DNA of 64,000 nucleotides from Granulicella sp. S190 (GTDB lineage Bacteria; Acidobacteriota; Terriglobia; Terriglobales; Acidobacteriaceae): contig NZ_LMUD01000023.1 in NCBI RefSeq assembly GCF_009766095.1, forward strand, positions 62,001-126,000, read 5' to 3'. The stretch's first letter is position 1; every line of letters starts with the position of its first letter. Positions 8,339 to 16,995 of this stretch are shown here, one piece after another. The notes under the pieces were generated by a model. The model did no database searches, had not been told where the DNA came from, and was given only the letters and a program-made list of their open reading frames with translations. The translations under genes and the position numbers were made by a program.

Positions 8339-9028
8339 ATGGCAAAAAGAGCACACAGCGTCCAGCGACGCGAAGAATCGCTCTCTCGAGAACGCATCGT
8401 TGAAGCATCGATCCAGCTGTTAGACAGCAGCGGGGAAGAGGGTCTGACGTTCCGAGCGCTGTCCGAACGGCTCTCTACCGGCCCCGGTGCTATTTACTGG
8501 CACATCGCCAACAAAAGCGACTTGCTGACCGCCGCCTGCGACGCCGTGGTCGCGCGCACGATCAACGAAACCATCGTCGCCAGGACACCGGAGGCAACGA
8601 TTCGCGCTGTCGCGTTGGGCCTGTTCGACGTGATAGACGAGCATCCGTGGGTAGGCTCGGCTCTCACAAGCGTTCCGGGGCTGTCGCCCATCGTGCGCAT
8701 TCTTGAACGCATAGGCCAGCAGATTCGCGCTCTTGGCGTGCCGGAGGAGCAACAGTGGGCGGCCGTAGGCGCGTTGATGGCTTACATCCTTGGCGTCAGC
8801 AGGCAGAACGCAGCCAACGGGCAGCTCGCTCGGACGCGGGGTCTCGATCGAGCCGACTTTCTGGATGCGGTGTCGACCGCCTGGTCGCAGCTCGATCCGA
8901 AGGAGTACCCGTTTGCACGGAGCGTAGCTGGAAAGATCCGAGATCACGACGACCGGGTAGACTTTCTTGCCGGGATCGATCTCATCCTTAGAGGCATCGG
9001 CTCGCCGCGGCGTCGTCTACGACCTTAA
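8339..9028 (+). CDS. TetR family transcriptional repressor
   Basis: The 229-residue protein has an N-terminal TetR helix-turn-helix (residues about 15-65: RERIVEASIQLLDSSGEEG, then LTFRALSERLSTGPGAIYWH). The helical ligand-binding C-terminal domain is of the TetR_C type often found with flavin monooxygenases and antibiotic resistance genes. It is transcribed away from the two-monooxygenase operon, with only 76 bp between the start codons, and that gap contains two matching palindromes. The simplest model is ligand-released repression of both units. The ligand is probably the oxygenase substrate or a related aromatic compound, but this is inference. Confidence 0.9.
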   Translation: MAKRAHSVQRREESLSRERIVEASIQLLDSSGEEGLTFRALSERLSTGPGAIYWHIANKSDLLTAACDAVVARTINETIVARTPEATIRAVALGLFDVIDEHPWVGSALTSVPGLSPIVRILERIGQQIRALGVPEEQQWAAVGALMAYILGVSRQNAANGQLARTRGLDRADFLDAVSTAWSQLDPKEYPFARSVAGKIRDHDDRVDFLAGIDLILRGIGSPRRRLRP

Positions 9029-9149
9029 CGTAAAGATGTGCCTCGCCCGTGACTTGCGCTCGGCGCAAACAGATCGGTACCGACCATGCGCTTATCGTCC
9101 ATGACCGTCCGTACTGTATCAACCAACCACTTCCGTAAGTCTGGAAGAT

Positions 9150-9187
9150 GCGGCAGCCCGCTCACACAACATAGAGTGGTCTGCCGC
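9150..9187 (+). terminator. Possible terminator hairpin between convergent genes
   Basis: GCGGCAG (9150-9156) pairs with CTGCCGC (9181-9187), followed by TTCGTTTTTCG. The 24-nt loop is long, so this is a weak candidate for termination of the TetR transcript before the convergent SDR gene. Confidence 0.3.
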
Positions 9188-9198
9188 TTCGTTTTTCG

Positions 9199-10179
9199 TT
9201 ACGCGAAGGTTTCGCCAACCATCTGCTCGCTTTTCTTCCAGAGAGCTGCTGCGTTCTCGGAGTCGAGCGCATACCCGCGCACGCCTCTGTTGATGGCGCT
9301 CACCTGCAAGTCTGCAGGGATGAGTTCGCCGACCTGGCAGTCCTCACAGTACTTGCCTCCGACTTCATCAGCCGCCGCCACCACTCCAGCCCAGACCGAG
9401 GTAGCCGCGCCCTGTGGAACCGACTTGAACTCAAAGGGCTCCTCTCCTGCGGCAGCGCGCTGTTCTTGGACTTGCTGAACAAAGGCCTCGATGGCGCCAT
9501 CTGGCATATGCCGCCCGAGTTCCGTCGCGATGCCGCCAGGGTGTACAGCCGTAGCGCGCACACCGCGGCCACGATGACGCCGGTCGAACTCAACTGCGAA
9601 GAGGATGTTTGCGGTCTTCGAACGTCCGTAAGCGAGAAAGGGCTCGTACGACGTTGTCTCAAAGTTGGGATCGTTTAGATCGACATTACTAAAACGGTGC
9701 CCTGAGGAAGAAAGGTTCACCAGGCGTCCCTCGTCCTTGATCAGTTTCGCGATGCGGTTCACAAAGACGAAGTGGCCCAGGTGATTGGTGCCGAACTGCG
9801 TCTCGAAACCATCCTCGGTCTTACCGGGCGGTGTGGCCATGACACCGGCATTCGCGATGATCACATCGAACGGTCTGCCATCGGCAAGCAGTTTGTCCGC
9901 AGCTCCACGCACGCTCTTCAGACTGGCTAAATCGAGCTCAATCAGCTCTAGATTCGCCCCGGTTTTTGCTGCGGTTTCGCTGACTTCTGTTGTCGCGCGC
10001 TTCGCCTTCTCGAGGTCACGCGCCGCACCCATCACATCCGCACCGTGGGCAACCAGCGCACGGGCTGTCTCGACTCCTAACCCGGCCGAAACCCCAGTTA
10101 CAAGGATCCGTTTGCCCTTCAGATCTACGCCCGCGAGCACATCTTCCGTCGTCGATTTTGCACCAAACTGTCCTGCCAT
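9199..10179 (-). CDS. Short-chain dehydrogenase/reductase (retinol-dehydrogenase-like)
   Basis: The 326-residue NAD(P)-dependent oxidoreductase has the classical cofactor motif TGVSAGLG near residues 29-36, the NAG motif (IIANAGVMA), the active-site Ser region (VNLSSSGHR) and the catalytic Y-x3-K as YGRSK. It is longer than a minimal SDR (about 250), like the retinol dehydrogenase/WW-domain oxidoreductase-type SDRs. AGGAGAG precedes ATG 10179. It is divergent from a second TetR regulator whose operators fill the gap, so it is probably induced by a specific compound. The substrate is unknown. Confidence 0.88.
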   Translation of the reverse strand: MAGQFGAKSTTEDVLAGVDLKGKRILVTGVSAGLGVETARALVAHGADVMGAARDLEKAKRATTEVSETAAKTGANLELIELDLASLKSVRGAADKLLADGRPFDVIIANAGVMATPPGKTEDGFETQFGTNHLGHFVFVNRIAKLIKDEGRLVNLSSSGHRFSNVDLNDPNFETTSYEPFLAYGRSKTANILFAVEFDRRHRGRGVRATAVHPGGIATELGRHMPDGAIEAFVQQVQEQRAAAGEEPFEFKSVPQGAATSVWAGVVAAADEVGGKYCEDCQVGELIPADLQVSAINRGVRGYALDSENAAALWKKSEQMVGETFA

Positions 10180-10229
10180 GTCGCACTCTCCTGTTTGAAA
10201 CCGTTGACACGGGCTGCTGCCCGCGATAA

Positions 10230-10280
10230 AACGGAGTCTGTCTCCGTTATACCGATAAGATTGCCGGAGAGTGCCTCCGG
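10230..10280. promoter_or_regulatory. Two palindromic operators between the SDR gene and the second TetR gene
   Basis: AACGGAG-TCTGT-CTCCGTT (10230-10248) and CCGGAG-AGTGC-CTCCGG (10264-10280) share the core GGAG-N5-CTCC. They sit in the divergent promoter region just before the TetR start at 10294. They are probably binding sites for that repressor. Confidence 0.72.
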
Positions 10281-10293
10281 TTTCAAAAAATGT

Positions 10294-10875
10294 ATGGTGA
10301 AAAAGCTAACCCCCAATACTCCGACCCGCAAGCCACGCGTAGACGCGCAACGTAACCGTGCGCGGATTCTCGAAGTGGCGAAGCAGGTCTTCACGCGCCG
10401 CGGATCGGAGGCCAGTATGGATGAGATCGCCAAGCGCGCCAAAATCGGCCCTGGCACGCTCTACCGTCACTTTCCTACACGCGATGACCTGCTGGCCGCT
10501 GTCTACATCACCGAAGTCGAGAAGCTCGCTGAGGCACAGAGAAAGTTCTCCGCCGAGCTGCCTCCCATCGAGGCGCTGCGGGCATGGCTGCTGGTCTTCA
10601 TCGGTTATATTGCTGCAAAAAAGATCATTGCCCCTGCGCTGAACGCAATGGCCGGCGGCCCTTCTCGGGTGTTTGAGCAGACCAACCGCGTTATGGAAGA
10701 AGCTGCCAAAGCGCTGGCGAACCGCGCTGTCGCCAGCAAAGATATTCGCCCGGATGTCGATCCAATGGACATGCTGCGCGCCATCTATGGAATTTCCAGC
10801 GCGGGCAGCACAGACGACTGGCCCACTAAGGCGCGGCTATTCGTGGATATCCTGATTCGGGGCTCCCGACCCTAA
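10294..10875 (+). CDS. TetR family transcriptional regulator
   Basis: I place the start at ATG 10294 (MVKKLTPNTPTRKP), which gives 193 residues. An earlier in-frame start at 10195 would run through the operator region and add unlike sequence. The N-terminal helix-turn-helix (RARILEVAKQVFTRRGSE, then IAKRAKIGPGTLYRHFPTRD) is typical, and the C-terminal domain resembles the SACE_7040-like TetR group. It likely represses itself and the divergent SDR through the two GGAG-N5-CTCC palindromes. A similar GGAG-N6-CTCC palindrome at 11541-11560 hints that it could also act on the AhpD-like genes; that is inference. Confidence 0.88.
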   Translation: MVKKLTPNTPTRKPRVDAQRNRARILEVAKQVFTRRGSEASMDEIAKRAKIGPGTLYRHFPTRDDLLAAVYITEVEKLAEAQRKFSAELPPIEALRAWLLVFIGYIAAKKIIAPALNAMAGGPSRVFEQTNRVMEEAAKALANRAVASKDIRPDVDPMDMLRAIYGISSAGSTDDWPTKARLFVDILIRGSRP

Positions 10876-10914
10876 GGAGCAAGTTAGTCTTTCAGAAACA
10901 CGCCCTGGCGTCGT

Positions 10915-11478
10915 CTACAACTGACGCGGAAGATATTCTTTGCTCATCTCCACATATCCTTCGCGCGCAGTCTTTTTGCCACGCTCGCGATAGAGCGACT
11001 CTTCGCGCGGTTGCCATGTGTCGAGTCCATCGACGTAACGGTTGTACATACAGAACGCTGCCGAGATGAGCACCGCGTCATGAATCTCAGTGTCGGTGGC
11101 GCCTTGCGCGCGGGCGGCTTGCACGTCGTCTGAAGTCACATTCTTGCCGCCCTTTTGAACCTTCGCTGCAATCACCAAAAGCGCTTTCAGTTTGTCGGAG
11201 ATCTCTGCTGCCTGGAAGTCGGCCTTCACCCGCTTCACCAAATCGTGGTCGTCGTTGAGACATGCGGCTGCTATGGCACCGTGAACGGTCTGGCAGAAGT
11301 AACAGTCGTTGAGATACGACACATAGGTCGCAATCAATTCGCGGTCTGCCTGCGGCAGCGAGTTCGGCGCATGCAAAAGAGCTTCGGCGAGTTCGTTCAG
11401 CGGCTTTGCTGTCTCTGGCCGAAATGCCATGGCGCTGCGAATGCCTTGCAAGTCTTTGGGAAGCTGAATATGTGGCAT
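10915..11478 (-). CDS. AhpD-like carboxymuconolactone decarboxylase family protein (copy 1)
   Basis: The 187-residue protein has the AhpD/CMD fold signature. A conserved CYFCQTVHGA segment provides the redox CxxC and downstream His used by AhpD-type alkylhydroperoxidases. The C-terminal segment FCMYNRYVDGLDTWQPR is shared almost exactly with the copy at 13562..14134. AAGGAGAG precedes ATG 11478. It is divergent from a second CMD-family gene, with two palindromes between them. It probably acts in the cytoplasm on peroxides or as a thiol-dependent reductase; its physiological substrate is unknown. Confidence 0.88.
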   Translation of the reverse strand: MPHIQLPKDLQGIRSAMAFRPETAKPLNELAEALLHAPNSLPQADRELIATYVSYLNDCYFCQTVHGAIAAACLNDDHDLVKRVKADFQAAEISDKLKALLVIAAKVQKGGKNVTSDDVQAARAQGATDTEIHDAVLISAAFCMYNRYVDGLDTWQPREESLYRERGKKTAREGYVEMSKEYLPRQL

Positions 11479-11524
11479 AACGTCTCTCCTTCGTGCTTAA
11501 GTGCGTCATGAGCATAACGTGATG

Positions 11525-11560
11525 TATCGCGTCGGCGATAGGTGGAGTCGTTTCTCCACC
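11525..11560. promoter_or_regulatory. Two abutting palindromes in the divergent AhpD-like promoter region
   Basis: TATCGC-GTCG-GCGATA (11525-11540) is immediately followed by GGTGGAG-TCGTTT-CTCCACC (11541-11560). Both are perfect. They lie about 50 bp upstream of the minus-strand gene and 75 bp upstream of the plus-strand gene. A regulator-binding role is likely; the second shares its GGAG...CTCC core with the operators at 10230-10280. Confidence 0.6.
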
Positions 11561-11635
11561 GAAAGATCGACGACAGATTTCAGCGCAATCTGTAGGATTC
11601 ACGTGACCGCGACTAAATGACGTTCCCATAGACCC

Positions 11636-12286
11636 ATGAAGACTCCTGAAGACGAACAGCCTGCGCAGCGCAGCGATTTCGAGCAGATACAGGCCGCGAA
11701 TCTGCCTGTCGTGAAGGAAGGCAGCGCTACCCCTGAGGTTCAACGGCTGTATCAGCAATTTCGCGCGGAGTTCGACCGACCCCAGGTGCCGGGCATTCTG
11801 CAGTGCTTTGCCACACATCCACCGCTCTTGGATCACATGATGGGCCTGGCGAAATCCATGCTCTTTGTTGCTGGCGCTCTCGGCCGTCAACACAAGGAGA
11901 TGATCTCCACCTTCGTCTCCGCAAGAAACAGCTGCGAGTACTGTGCGGACAGTCACGCCTATTCCTTTCGACTAAACGGCGGTTCGGCGCCTGCGCTGAA
12001 TTCGGTGCTGGCCTGCGATCTGGAATCCCTCTCTCTCAAAGCTGAGGAGCGTATACTCCTTCGCTTTGTAAAGAAGATCAGCGAGAATTCGCACACGATT
12101 ACCTCTGCGGACATCGAAGCGATGCGACTGGCTGGCTGGACTGATCTTCAGATTGCGGAAGCGATCCACGTTACCGCACTGTTCGCCTGCTTCAATCGCA
12201 TCGTGAATGCGTTCGGCCTGCCTTCACAGGAGATGTTGAAACTTTTCCAGCAGCAGCATCAGGAGGACGGTGCTGGCCATGCATGA
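11636..12286 (+). CDS. AhpD-like carboxymuconolactone decarboxylase family protein (copy 2)
   Basis: This 216-residue protein belongs to the peroxidase-related branch of the CMD/AhpD family. The active segment is NSCEYCADSHAYSF, giving CxxC and a His three residues later. It is more diverged from the other two copies and has an extra N-terminal extension of about 35 residues. It is the first gene of a plus-strand operon with the MFS transporter, which it overlaps slightly, and the third CMD gene. No strong ribosome-binding site precedes ATG 11636. Its role is likely thiol-based detoxification of peroxide or a reactive organic substrate. Confidence 0.85.
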   Translation: MKTPEDEQPAQRSDFEQIQAANLPVVKEGSATPEVQRLYQQFRAEFDRPQVPGILQCFATHPPLLDHMMGLAKSMLFVAGALGRQHKEMISTFVSARNSCEYCADSHAYSFRLNGGSAPALNSVLACDLESLSLKAEERILLRFVKKISENSHTITSADIEAMRLAGWTDLQIAEAIHVTALFACFNRIVNAFGLPSQEMLKLFQQQHQEDGAGHA

Positions 12287-13559
12287 GACAAGTCCAGTGA
12301 TGGCGAACGACGAGAGCTCCCTCCGCTATCCCGGATGGAGCGTCGCGACTGCTGCCTTCGCCGGCGTGATGACGAGCTTCGCGCCCATCGTGCCGTACAC
12401 GTTCAGCCTGTTTTTGAATCCGCTGCACGCGGCCTTCGGCTGGAAACGTGAGGCATTGGATGGGACCTTTGCGATCGCTGCTATCACGGTCGCGCTGGTG
12501 TCTCCGTTTATCGGGATGTTGCTGGATCGCTTCCCACCCCGGCGCATCATCTTGCCGTCTATCCTCGTCTTCGCTCTGGCGCTTGCTTCACTCAGCCGTT
12601 TGAGCGGCAGCATCGGACAGTTCTACCTCACGTTTTTCATTCTCGGACTGGTTGCCAACGGAACGGCTCAGTTTGCCTACACGCGCACGATTCTTACGTG
12701 GTTTCAGAAGCGCCGCGGCCTCGCGCTGGCGTTGATTCTCACGGGAAGCGGCGTGGGATCAATCCTTATACCACCTGCCACGCAATGGACTATCGCGCAT
12801 CACGGCTGGCGCAGCGCCTACCTGCTGCTGGGTGGAATCGCGCTGCTTGGCCTGCCCCTCACGGCACTTCTTGTCCGTAACCGCCCAGCTGAGACGGCAC
12901 AGTACGAAGAGCCTGTTGTCTCAGGTCTAAGTGTGAGATCTGCTTTCACGAGTTCAGCCTTCTGGCTGCTGTGCGGCATCACCGTGCTCTCTGCCTTCAG
13001 CGAGAACGGGCTCGTGACAAACCTCGCCGCGATCCTCTCCGATCACGGAGTAACAGCACAGAGCGCGGCGCTGGCTCTATCGGTCCGTGGCGCCGCCGGC
13101 ATTCTTGGCAGGCTGGGCGTCGGTCTCCTGATCGATCGCTTCTCGCCGCAACGCATCCAGACCATGATCCTGGCCCTAGCAGCCACTGGAACTCTGGTTC
13201 TCGCCTTCGCGGGGTCTCCGGCCATCGCTCTGTCTGGAGCGGTGCTGCTCGGCATCGGCCTGGGCAGCGAAGCTGACGTCTTGCCCTACCTGCTCGCGCA
13301 TTATGTTGGCCGTAAGCACTTCTCCGTTCTGTATGGTCTCACCTGGACAGCCTATGCGATCGGCGGAGCTACCGGGCCAATGTTTATCGGCCACATGTAC
13401 GACGTTGCCGGAGCCTACCACTACTGCTCCATCGTCTATCTGGCAGCGATCGCCTTTGCTGCAGCCGCCGTCAGCTTGCTGTTGCCACGCAGGAAAACCG
13501 CCGGTTTCGCTATGTCTGGAGCGGCATTTGCCGCAAGCCCTATCTCATTGGAGGAATAA
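12279..13559 (+). CDS. MFS transporter (12-TM)
   Basis: The 426-residue membrane protein has about twelve hydrophobic spans in two halves of six and the loop-2/3 MFS signature (GMLLDRFPPRR). It resembles monocarboxylate/oxalate-formate-type MFS carriers. I chose ATG 12279, about 12 bases after AGGAGG; GTG 12270 and ATG 12300 are alternatives. It lies between two AhpD-like genes on the same strand, three bases before the third copy's start codon (stop 13559, next start 13562). It probably imports or exports the compound that these redox proteins handle. Confidence 0.88.
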   Translation: MHETSPVMANDESSLRYPGWSVATAAFAGVMTSFAPIVPYTFSLFLNPLHAAFGWKREALDGTFAIAAITVALVSPFIGMLLDRFPPRRIILPSILVFALALASLSRLSGSIGQFYLTFFILGLVANGTAQFAYTRTILTWFQKRRGLALALILTGSGVGSILIPPATQWTIAHHGWRSAYLLLGGIALLGLPLTALLVRNRPAETAQYEEPVVSGLSVRSAFTSSAFWLLCGITVLSAFSENGLVTNLAAILSDHGVTAQSAALALSVRGAAGILGRLGVGLLIDRFSPQRIQTMILALAATGTLVLAFAGSPAIALSGAVLLGIGLGSEADVLPYLLAHYVGRKHFSVLYGLTWTAYAIGGATGPMFIGHMYDVAGAYHYCSIVYLAAIAFAAAAVSLLLPRRKTAGFAMSGAAFAASPISLEE

Positions 13560-13561
13560 AC

Positions 13562-14134
13562 ATGCCACACATCGTACTGCCCGAAGAACTGCCGGGAATT
13601 ACCGCCGGGTTCGCCTTCCGTCCGGAGACGGCAAAACCCATGCGGGAACTCGCACACGTGTTGCTCCACGCCTCAGGCAACGACGGCTTCACCTCCGCAG
13701 ACAGAGAGTTACTGGCGGCGTTCGTATCCTCACGAAACACCTGCTACTTTTGCCAGACGAGCCACGGGGCAGCCGCAGCCCATCTACATGAAGGTGGTGA
13801 GACGGTCGTGAACGCAGTCTGTAGCGATTACAAATCAGCACCCATTTCGAACAAGCTCAAAGCGCTTCTCGCGATCGCAGAGCAGGTCCAGATCGACGGC
13901 AAACGTGTTACAGCGGACCTTATCGCGAAAGCCAAGGCCGAAGGAGCAACCGACCTCGACATCCATGACACGGTCCTGATCGCCGCGGCCTTTTGCATGT
14001 ACAACCGCTACGTCGATGGCTTGGCGACCTGGCAGCCGCGCGATCCGGCCATGTACGTCGAGATGGGCAAACGGATGGCGATGCAAGGGTATGTCAGTGG
14101 CAAGGACCCTGATACCAGGTCGGAGCAGCGCTAA
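13562..14134 (+). CDS. AhpD-like carboxymuconolactone decarboxylase family protein (copy 3)
   Basis: The 190-residue protein is a close paralog of copy 1. The N-terminus (MPHI-LP, then AFRPETAKP), the redox segment CYFCQTSHGA and the C-terminal FCMYNRYVDGLATWQPR match nearly residue for residue. ATG 13562 follows TTGGAGGAATAAAC, a strong ribosome-binding site, and it is the last gene of the operon with the MFS carrier. Two close copies on opposite strands suggest a local duplication with inversion or an exchange. Function is likely thiol peroxidase-like, as for the AhpD family. Confidence 0.88.
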   Translation: MPHIVLPEELPGITAGFAFRPETAKPMRELAHVLLHASGNDGFTSADRELLAAFVSSRNTCYFCQTSHGAAAAHLHEGGETVVNAVCSDYKSAPISNKLKALLAIAEQVQIDGKRVTADLIAKAKAEGATDLDIHDTVLIAAAFCMYNRYVDGLATWQPRDPAMYVEMGKRMAMQGYVSGKDPDTRSEQR

Positions 14135-14233
14135 GACTTCAGCGGTATCTTTAAATGGTTGTGGGTGGAATCATCTAGCCTGCGAGATTAATATCTCAGG
14201 TGTGGATCTGTGTCCCCTAAGGTAAGGACAACT

Positions 14234-16981
14234 ATGAGCGATGCAGTCTCAAAGACCGCTGAAGAAGAGCGCCTCATTGAAAACAAGGATCGCACCAAAA
14301 ACTGGCAGCGATGGGGCACTTATCTGCCGGAGCGCCAGTGGGGCACTGTACGGGAGGATTACTCGTACAACGGTGACGTGTGGAATTCGTTCCCCTATGA
14401 GATGGCCCAGTTCCGCGCTTATCGCTGGGGTGAGGACGGGCTTCTCGGGTGGACGGATCGCCAGTGCCGTTTATGCTTCAGTACTGTTCTCTGGAACGAG
14501 AAAGACCGGACATTAAAAGAACGGCTCTTTGGCCTTGGGAACCCCGAAGGCAATCACGGCGAAGACGTCAAGGAGCAGTTCTATTATCTGGACGCACTTC
14601 CCACTCATAGCTACTGTAAGGCGCTGTACAAGTATCCCCAGAGCGCGTTTCCTTACGATGAGCTTCGCGCGGAAAACAAGCGGCGCGGCTATGACGAGCC
14701 GGAGTATGAACTGCTGGATACCGGCATCTTCGACGACAATCGATACTTCGATCTCTTCATTGAGTATGCGAAAGCTGACGCGGACGATACGCTGATTCGC
14801 ATCACGGCGCATAATCGTGGACCAGATGCAGCGCCGCTTACGATCATGCCGCAGCTTACGCTACGCAACAATTGGTCATGGAAGAATCTTGAGGCAACGG
14901 GGAAGACAAAACCCATCATCTCGCAGACCGGCCCCTTCCGAGTGCAAGCTGAACACAAGATTCTTGGCGCTTATCGTTTCGAACCCCTGGAGGGAAATGC
15001 CATCTTGCCGGAGCGCCTTCTCTTCACTGAGAACGACAGCAACATGCGCCGGCTGGATCCAAACTATAACGGCCCTGATCACTTCAGCAAAGACGGCTTC
15101 GATCGCTATGTTGTCCACGGGGAGCAGAACGCAGTGAAGGAGGCCAGCGGTACGAAGTGCGCTTTCTTATACCGCGTCGTCCTTGAGCCGGGCACAAGCC
15201 AGACGATTTACCTCCGTCTCGCACGCATCGAAAGCGAGACCTTATCCGGCGGCAAATCGGACAGCTCACCCGGAGTCGAACCAGCGACGATCGACATTGC
15301 GACCGCTCAACGGATATTCGCAACACGCGAGGCGGAAGCAGACGACTTCTACTCACAGCACATTCCGCACGAGGCGACGGCAGAAGAATACAAGGTCTCA
15401 CGTCAAGCCTACGGCGGCCTATTGTGGTGTAAGCAGTTTTATTACTTCATCGCAGAACGGTGGATGACCGGAGACCCCACTCAGATCGCGCCTCCGCCCG
15501 AGCGGATGAAAAAGTCAGAAGAGTGGAGGCACCTCTTTTGTCGTGACGTTCTTTCGATGCCCGATAAGTGGGAGTACCCGTGGTTCGCTGCCTGGGACAC
15601 TGCGTTTCATATGATTCCCATGGCAAGGATCGATCCTGAGTTTGCGAAGAATCAACTTCTTCTCCTGCTGCGCGAGTGGTACATGCATCCGAACGGGCAG
15701 ATGCCCGCGTATGAATTTGCCTTCGGCGACGTCAATCCACCCGTACATGGATGGGCAGTGTGGCATATCTACCGCCTCGGCGCCGCTGAGAACGGAGTCG
15801 GCGATCTCGACTTCTTGGAACGCGCCTTCCAGAAGCTCATGCTGAACTTCACCTGGTGGGTCAACCGCAATGATGAAAAGGGACACAACCTCTTCGGCGG
15901 CGGCTTCTTAGGGCTCGACAACATCGGTGTCTTCGACCGTTCCGTGACGCTACCGGATGGTGTGCAATTGCACCAGGCTGACGGCACTGCGTGGATGGGA
16001 CTGTACTGCTCGGTCATGCTGCAGATCGCACTCGAACTCGCACATCATCGTTCAAAGGCCTACGAAGACATCGCCAGCAAGTTCTTCGAGCATTACATCG
16101 CTGTCATCGATGCCATCAACTCCATTGGTGGGACCGGTCTGTGGGACGAGGAAGAGGGATTCTATTTCGATCAGTTGGATCATGACGACGGGCGCAGCAT
16201 GTCGCTGAAGGTGCGTTCTCTTGTGGGTATCGCCCCACTCTTCGCTGTGTGCATTATGAAGCGCGGCACGGTTGAGGGCCTGAAGGACTTCGAGAAGCGT
16301 ACGAAGTGGTTCTTGGATTACAAGGAGCAGCTCTCGGAGTATGTCAGTACAGCCAATGGTCGCAGCGACGAAATCAACGGCTCGAAGTGGATTGCCATCG
16401 CGCCGCACGACCGATTCAAACGCATTTTGCAGCGGGTTCTCGACGAGTCTGAGTTTCTCTCCCCCCACGGTATCCGCGCACTGTCACGGCATCATCATGA
16501 CAATCCATTCGAAGTCAATCTTCGAGGACAGCACTTCACCGTCCGTTACACACCGGCGGAAGGAGACAGTGGCATGTTCGGCGGCAACAGCAACTGGCGC
16601 GGCCCCGTGTGGTTTCCTATGAACATGCTGCTGATCAACGCATTGGAGCGCTACTCGCTGGTATACGGTGATGACTTTAAGCTTGAGTACCCAACCGGCA
16701 GTGGCCAGCAACACACCCTTGTAGAGATTGCTGAGGACATTGCACGTCGCCTGGTCAGCCTCTTTCTTCCTGACAAGGATGGCCGTCGTCCGAGCCATGG
16801 CCGAGAAGAGCGTTATGCGACTGATCCCCATTGGAAGGACCTGATCCTCTTCAGCGAGTACTTTGATGGCGACACGGGTCGCGGTCTGGGCGCTTCACAT
16901 CAGACGGGCTGGACCGCGCTTGCTGCAACCCTTATCCAGGCCCTCTATACACGCCGCGAGATACGCAATCGCTCACAGTGA
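14234..16981 (+). CDS. Large GH63-like glucosidase (MGH1 type, (alpha/alpha)6 barrel)
   Basis: The product of 915 residues resembles bacterial mannosyl-oligosaccharide-glucosidase-like proteins of the GH63 clan. A conserved N-terminal block (RWGTYLPERQWGTVREDYS) is typical of this family. The central and C-terminal parts have the Trp/Asp-rich helices of an (alpha/alpha)6 barrel (PWFAAWDTAFH, GRSDEINGSKW, GGNSNWRGPVWFP). I use ATG 14234, six bases after AAGGTAAGGA, rather than GTG 14210. No signal peptide is visible, so it probably works on imported or stored alpha-glucosides in the cytoplasm. It is a single-gene unit. The exact substrate is unknown. Confidence 0.85.
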   Translation: MSDAVSKTAEEERLIENKDRTKNWQRWGTYLPERQWGTVREDYSYNGDVWNSFPYEMAQFRAYRWGEDGLLGWTDRQCRLCFSTVLWNEKDRTLKERLFGLGNPEGNHGEDVKEQFYYLDALPTHSYCKALYKYPQSAFPYDELRAENKRRGYDEPEYELLDTGIFDDNRYFDLFIEYAKADADDTLIRITAHNRGPDAAPLTIMPQLTLRNNWSWKNLEATGKTKPIISQTGPFRVQAEHKILGAYRFEPLEGNAILPERLLFTENDSNMRRLDPNYNGPDHFSKDGFDRYVVHGEQNAVKEASGTKCAFLYRVVLEPGTSQTIYLRLARIESETLSGGKSDSSPGVEPATIDIATAQRIFATREAEADDFYSQHIPHEATAEEYKVSRQAYGGLLWCKQFYYFIAERWMTGDPTQIAPPPERMKKSEEWRHLFCRDVLSMPDKWEYPWFAAWDTAFHMIPMARIDPEFAKNQLLLLLREWYMHPNGQMPAYEFAFGDVNPPVHGWAVWHIYRLGAAENGVGDLDFLERAFQKLMLNFTWWVNRNDEKGHNLFGGGFLGLDNIGVFDRSVTLPDGVQLHQADGTAWMGLYCSVMLQIALELAHHRSKAYEDIASKFFEHYIAVIDAINSIGGTGLWDEEEGFYFDQLDHDDGRSMSLKVRSLVGIAPLFAVCIMKRGTVEGLKDFEKRTKWFLDYKEQLSEYVSTANGRSDEINGSKWIAIAPHDRFKRILQRVLDESEFLSPHGIRALSRHHHDNPFEVNLRGQHFTVRYTPAEGDSGMFGGNSNWRGPVWFPMNMLLINALERYSLVYGDDFKLEYPTGSGQQHTLVEIAEDIARRLVSLFLPDKDGRRPSHGREERYATDPHWKDLILFSEYFDGDTGRGLGASHQTGWTALAATLIQALYTRREIRNRSQ

Positions 16982-16995
16982 CGAACCTCGTCTCT

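Noticed and set aside
10876..10914. ACGCC-CT-GGCGT short palindrome between convergent genes
   Set aside because: Too short a loop and no T-run to be a terminator; no regulatory context.
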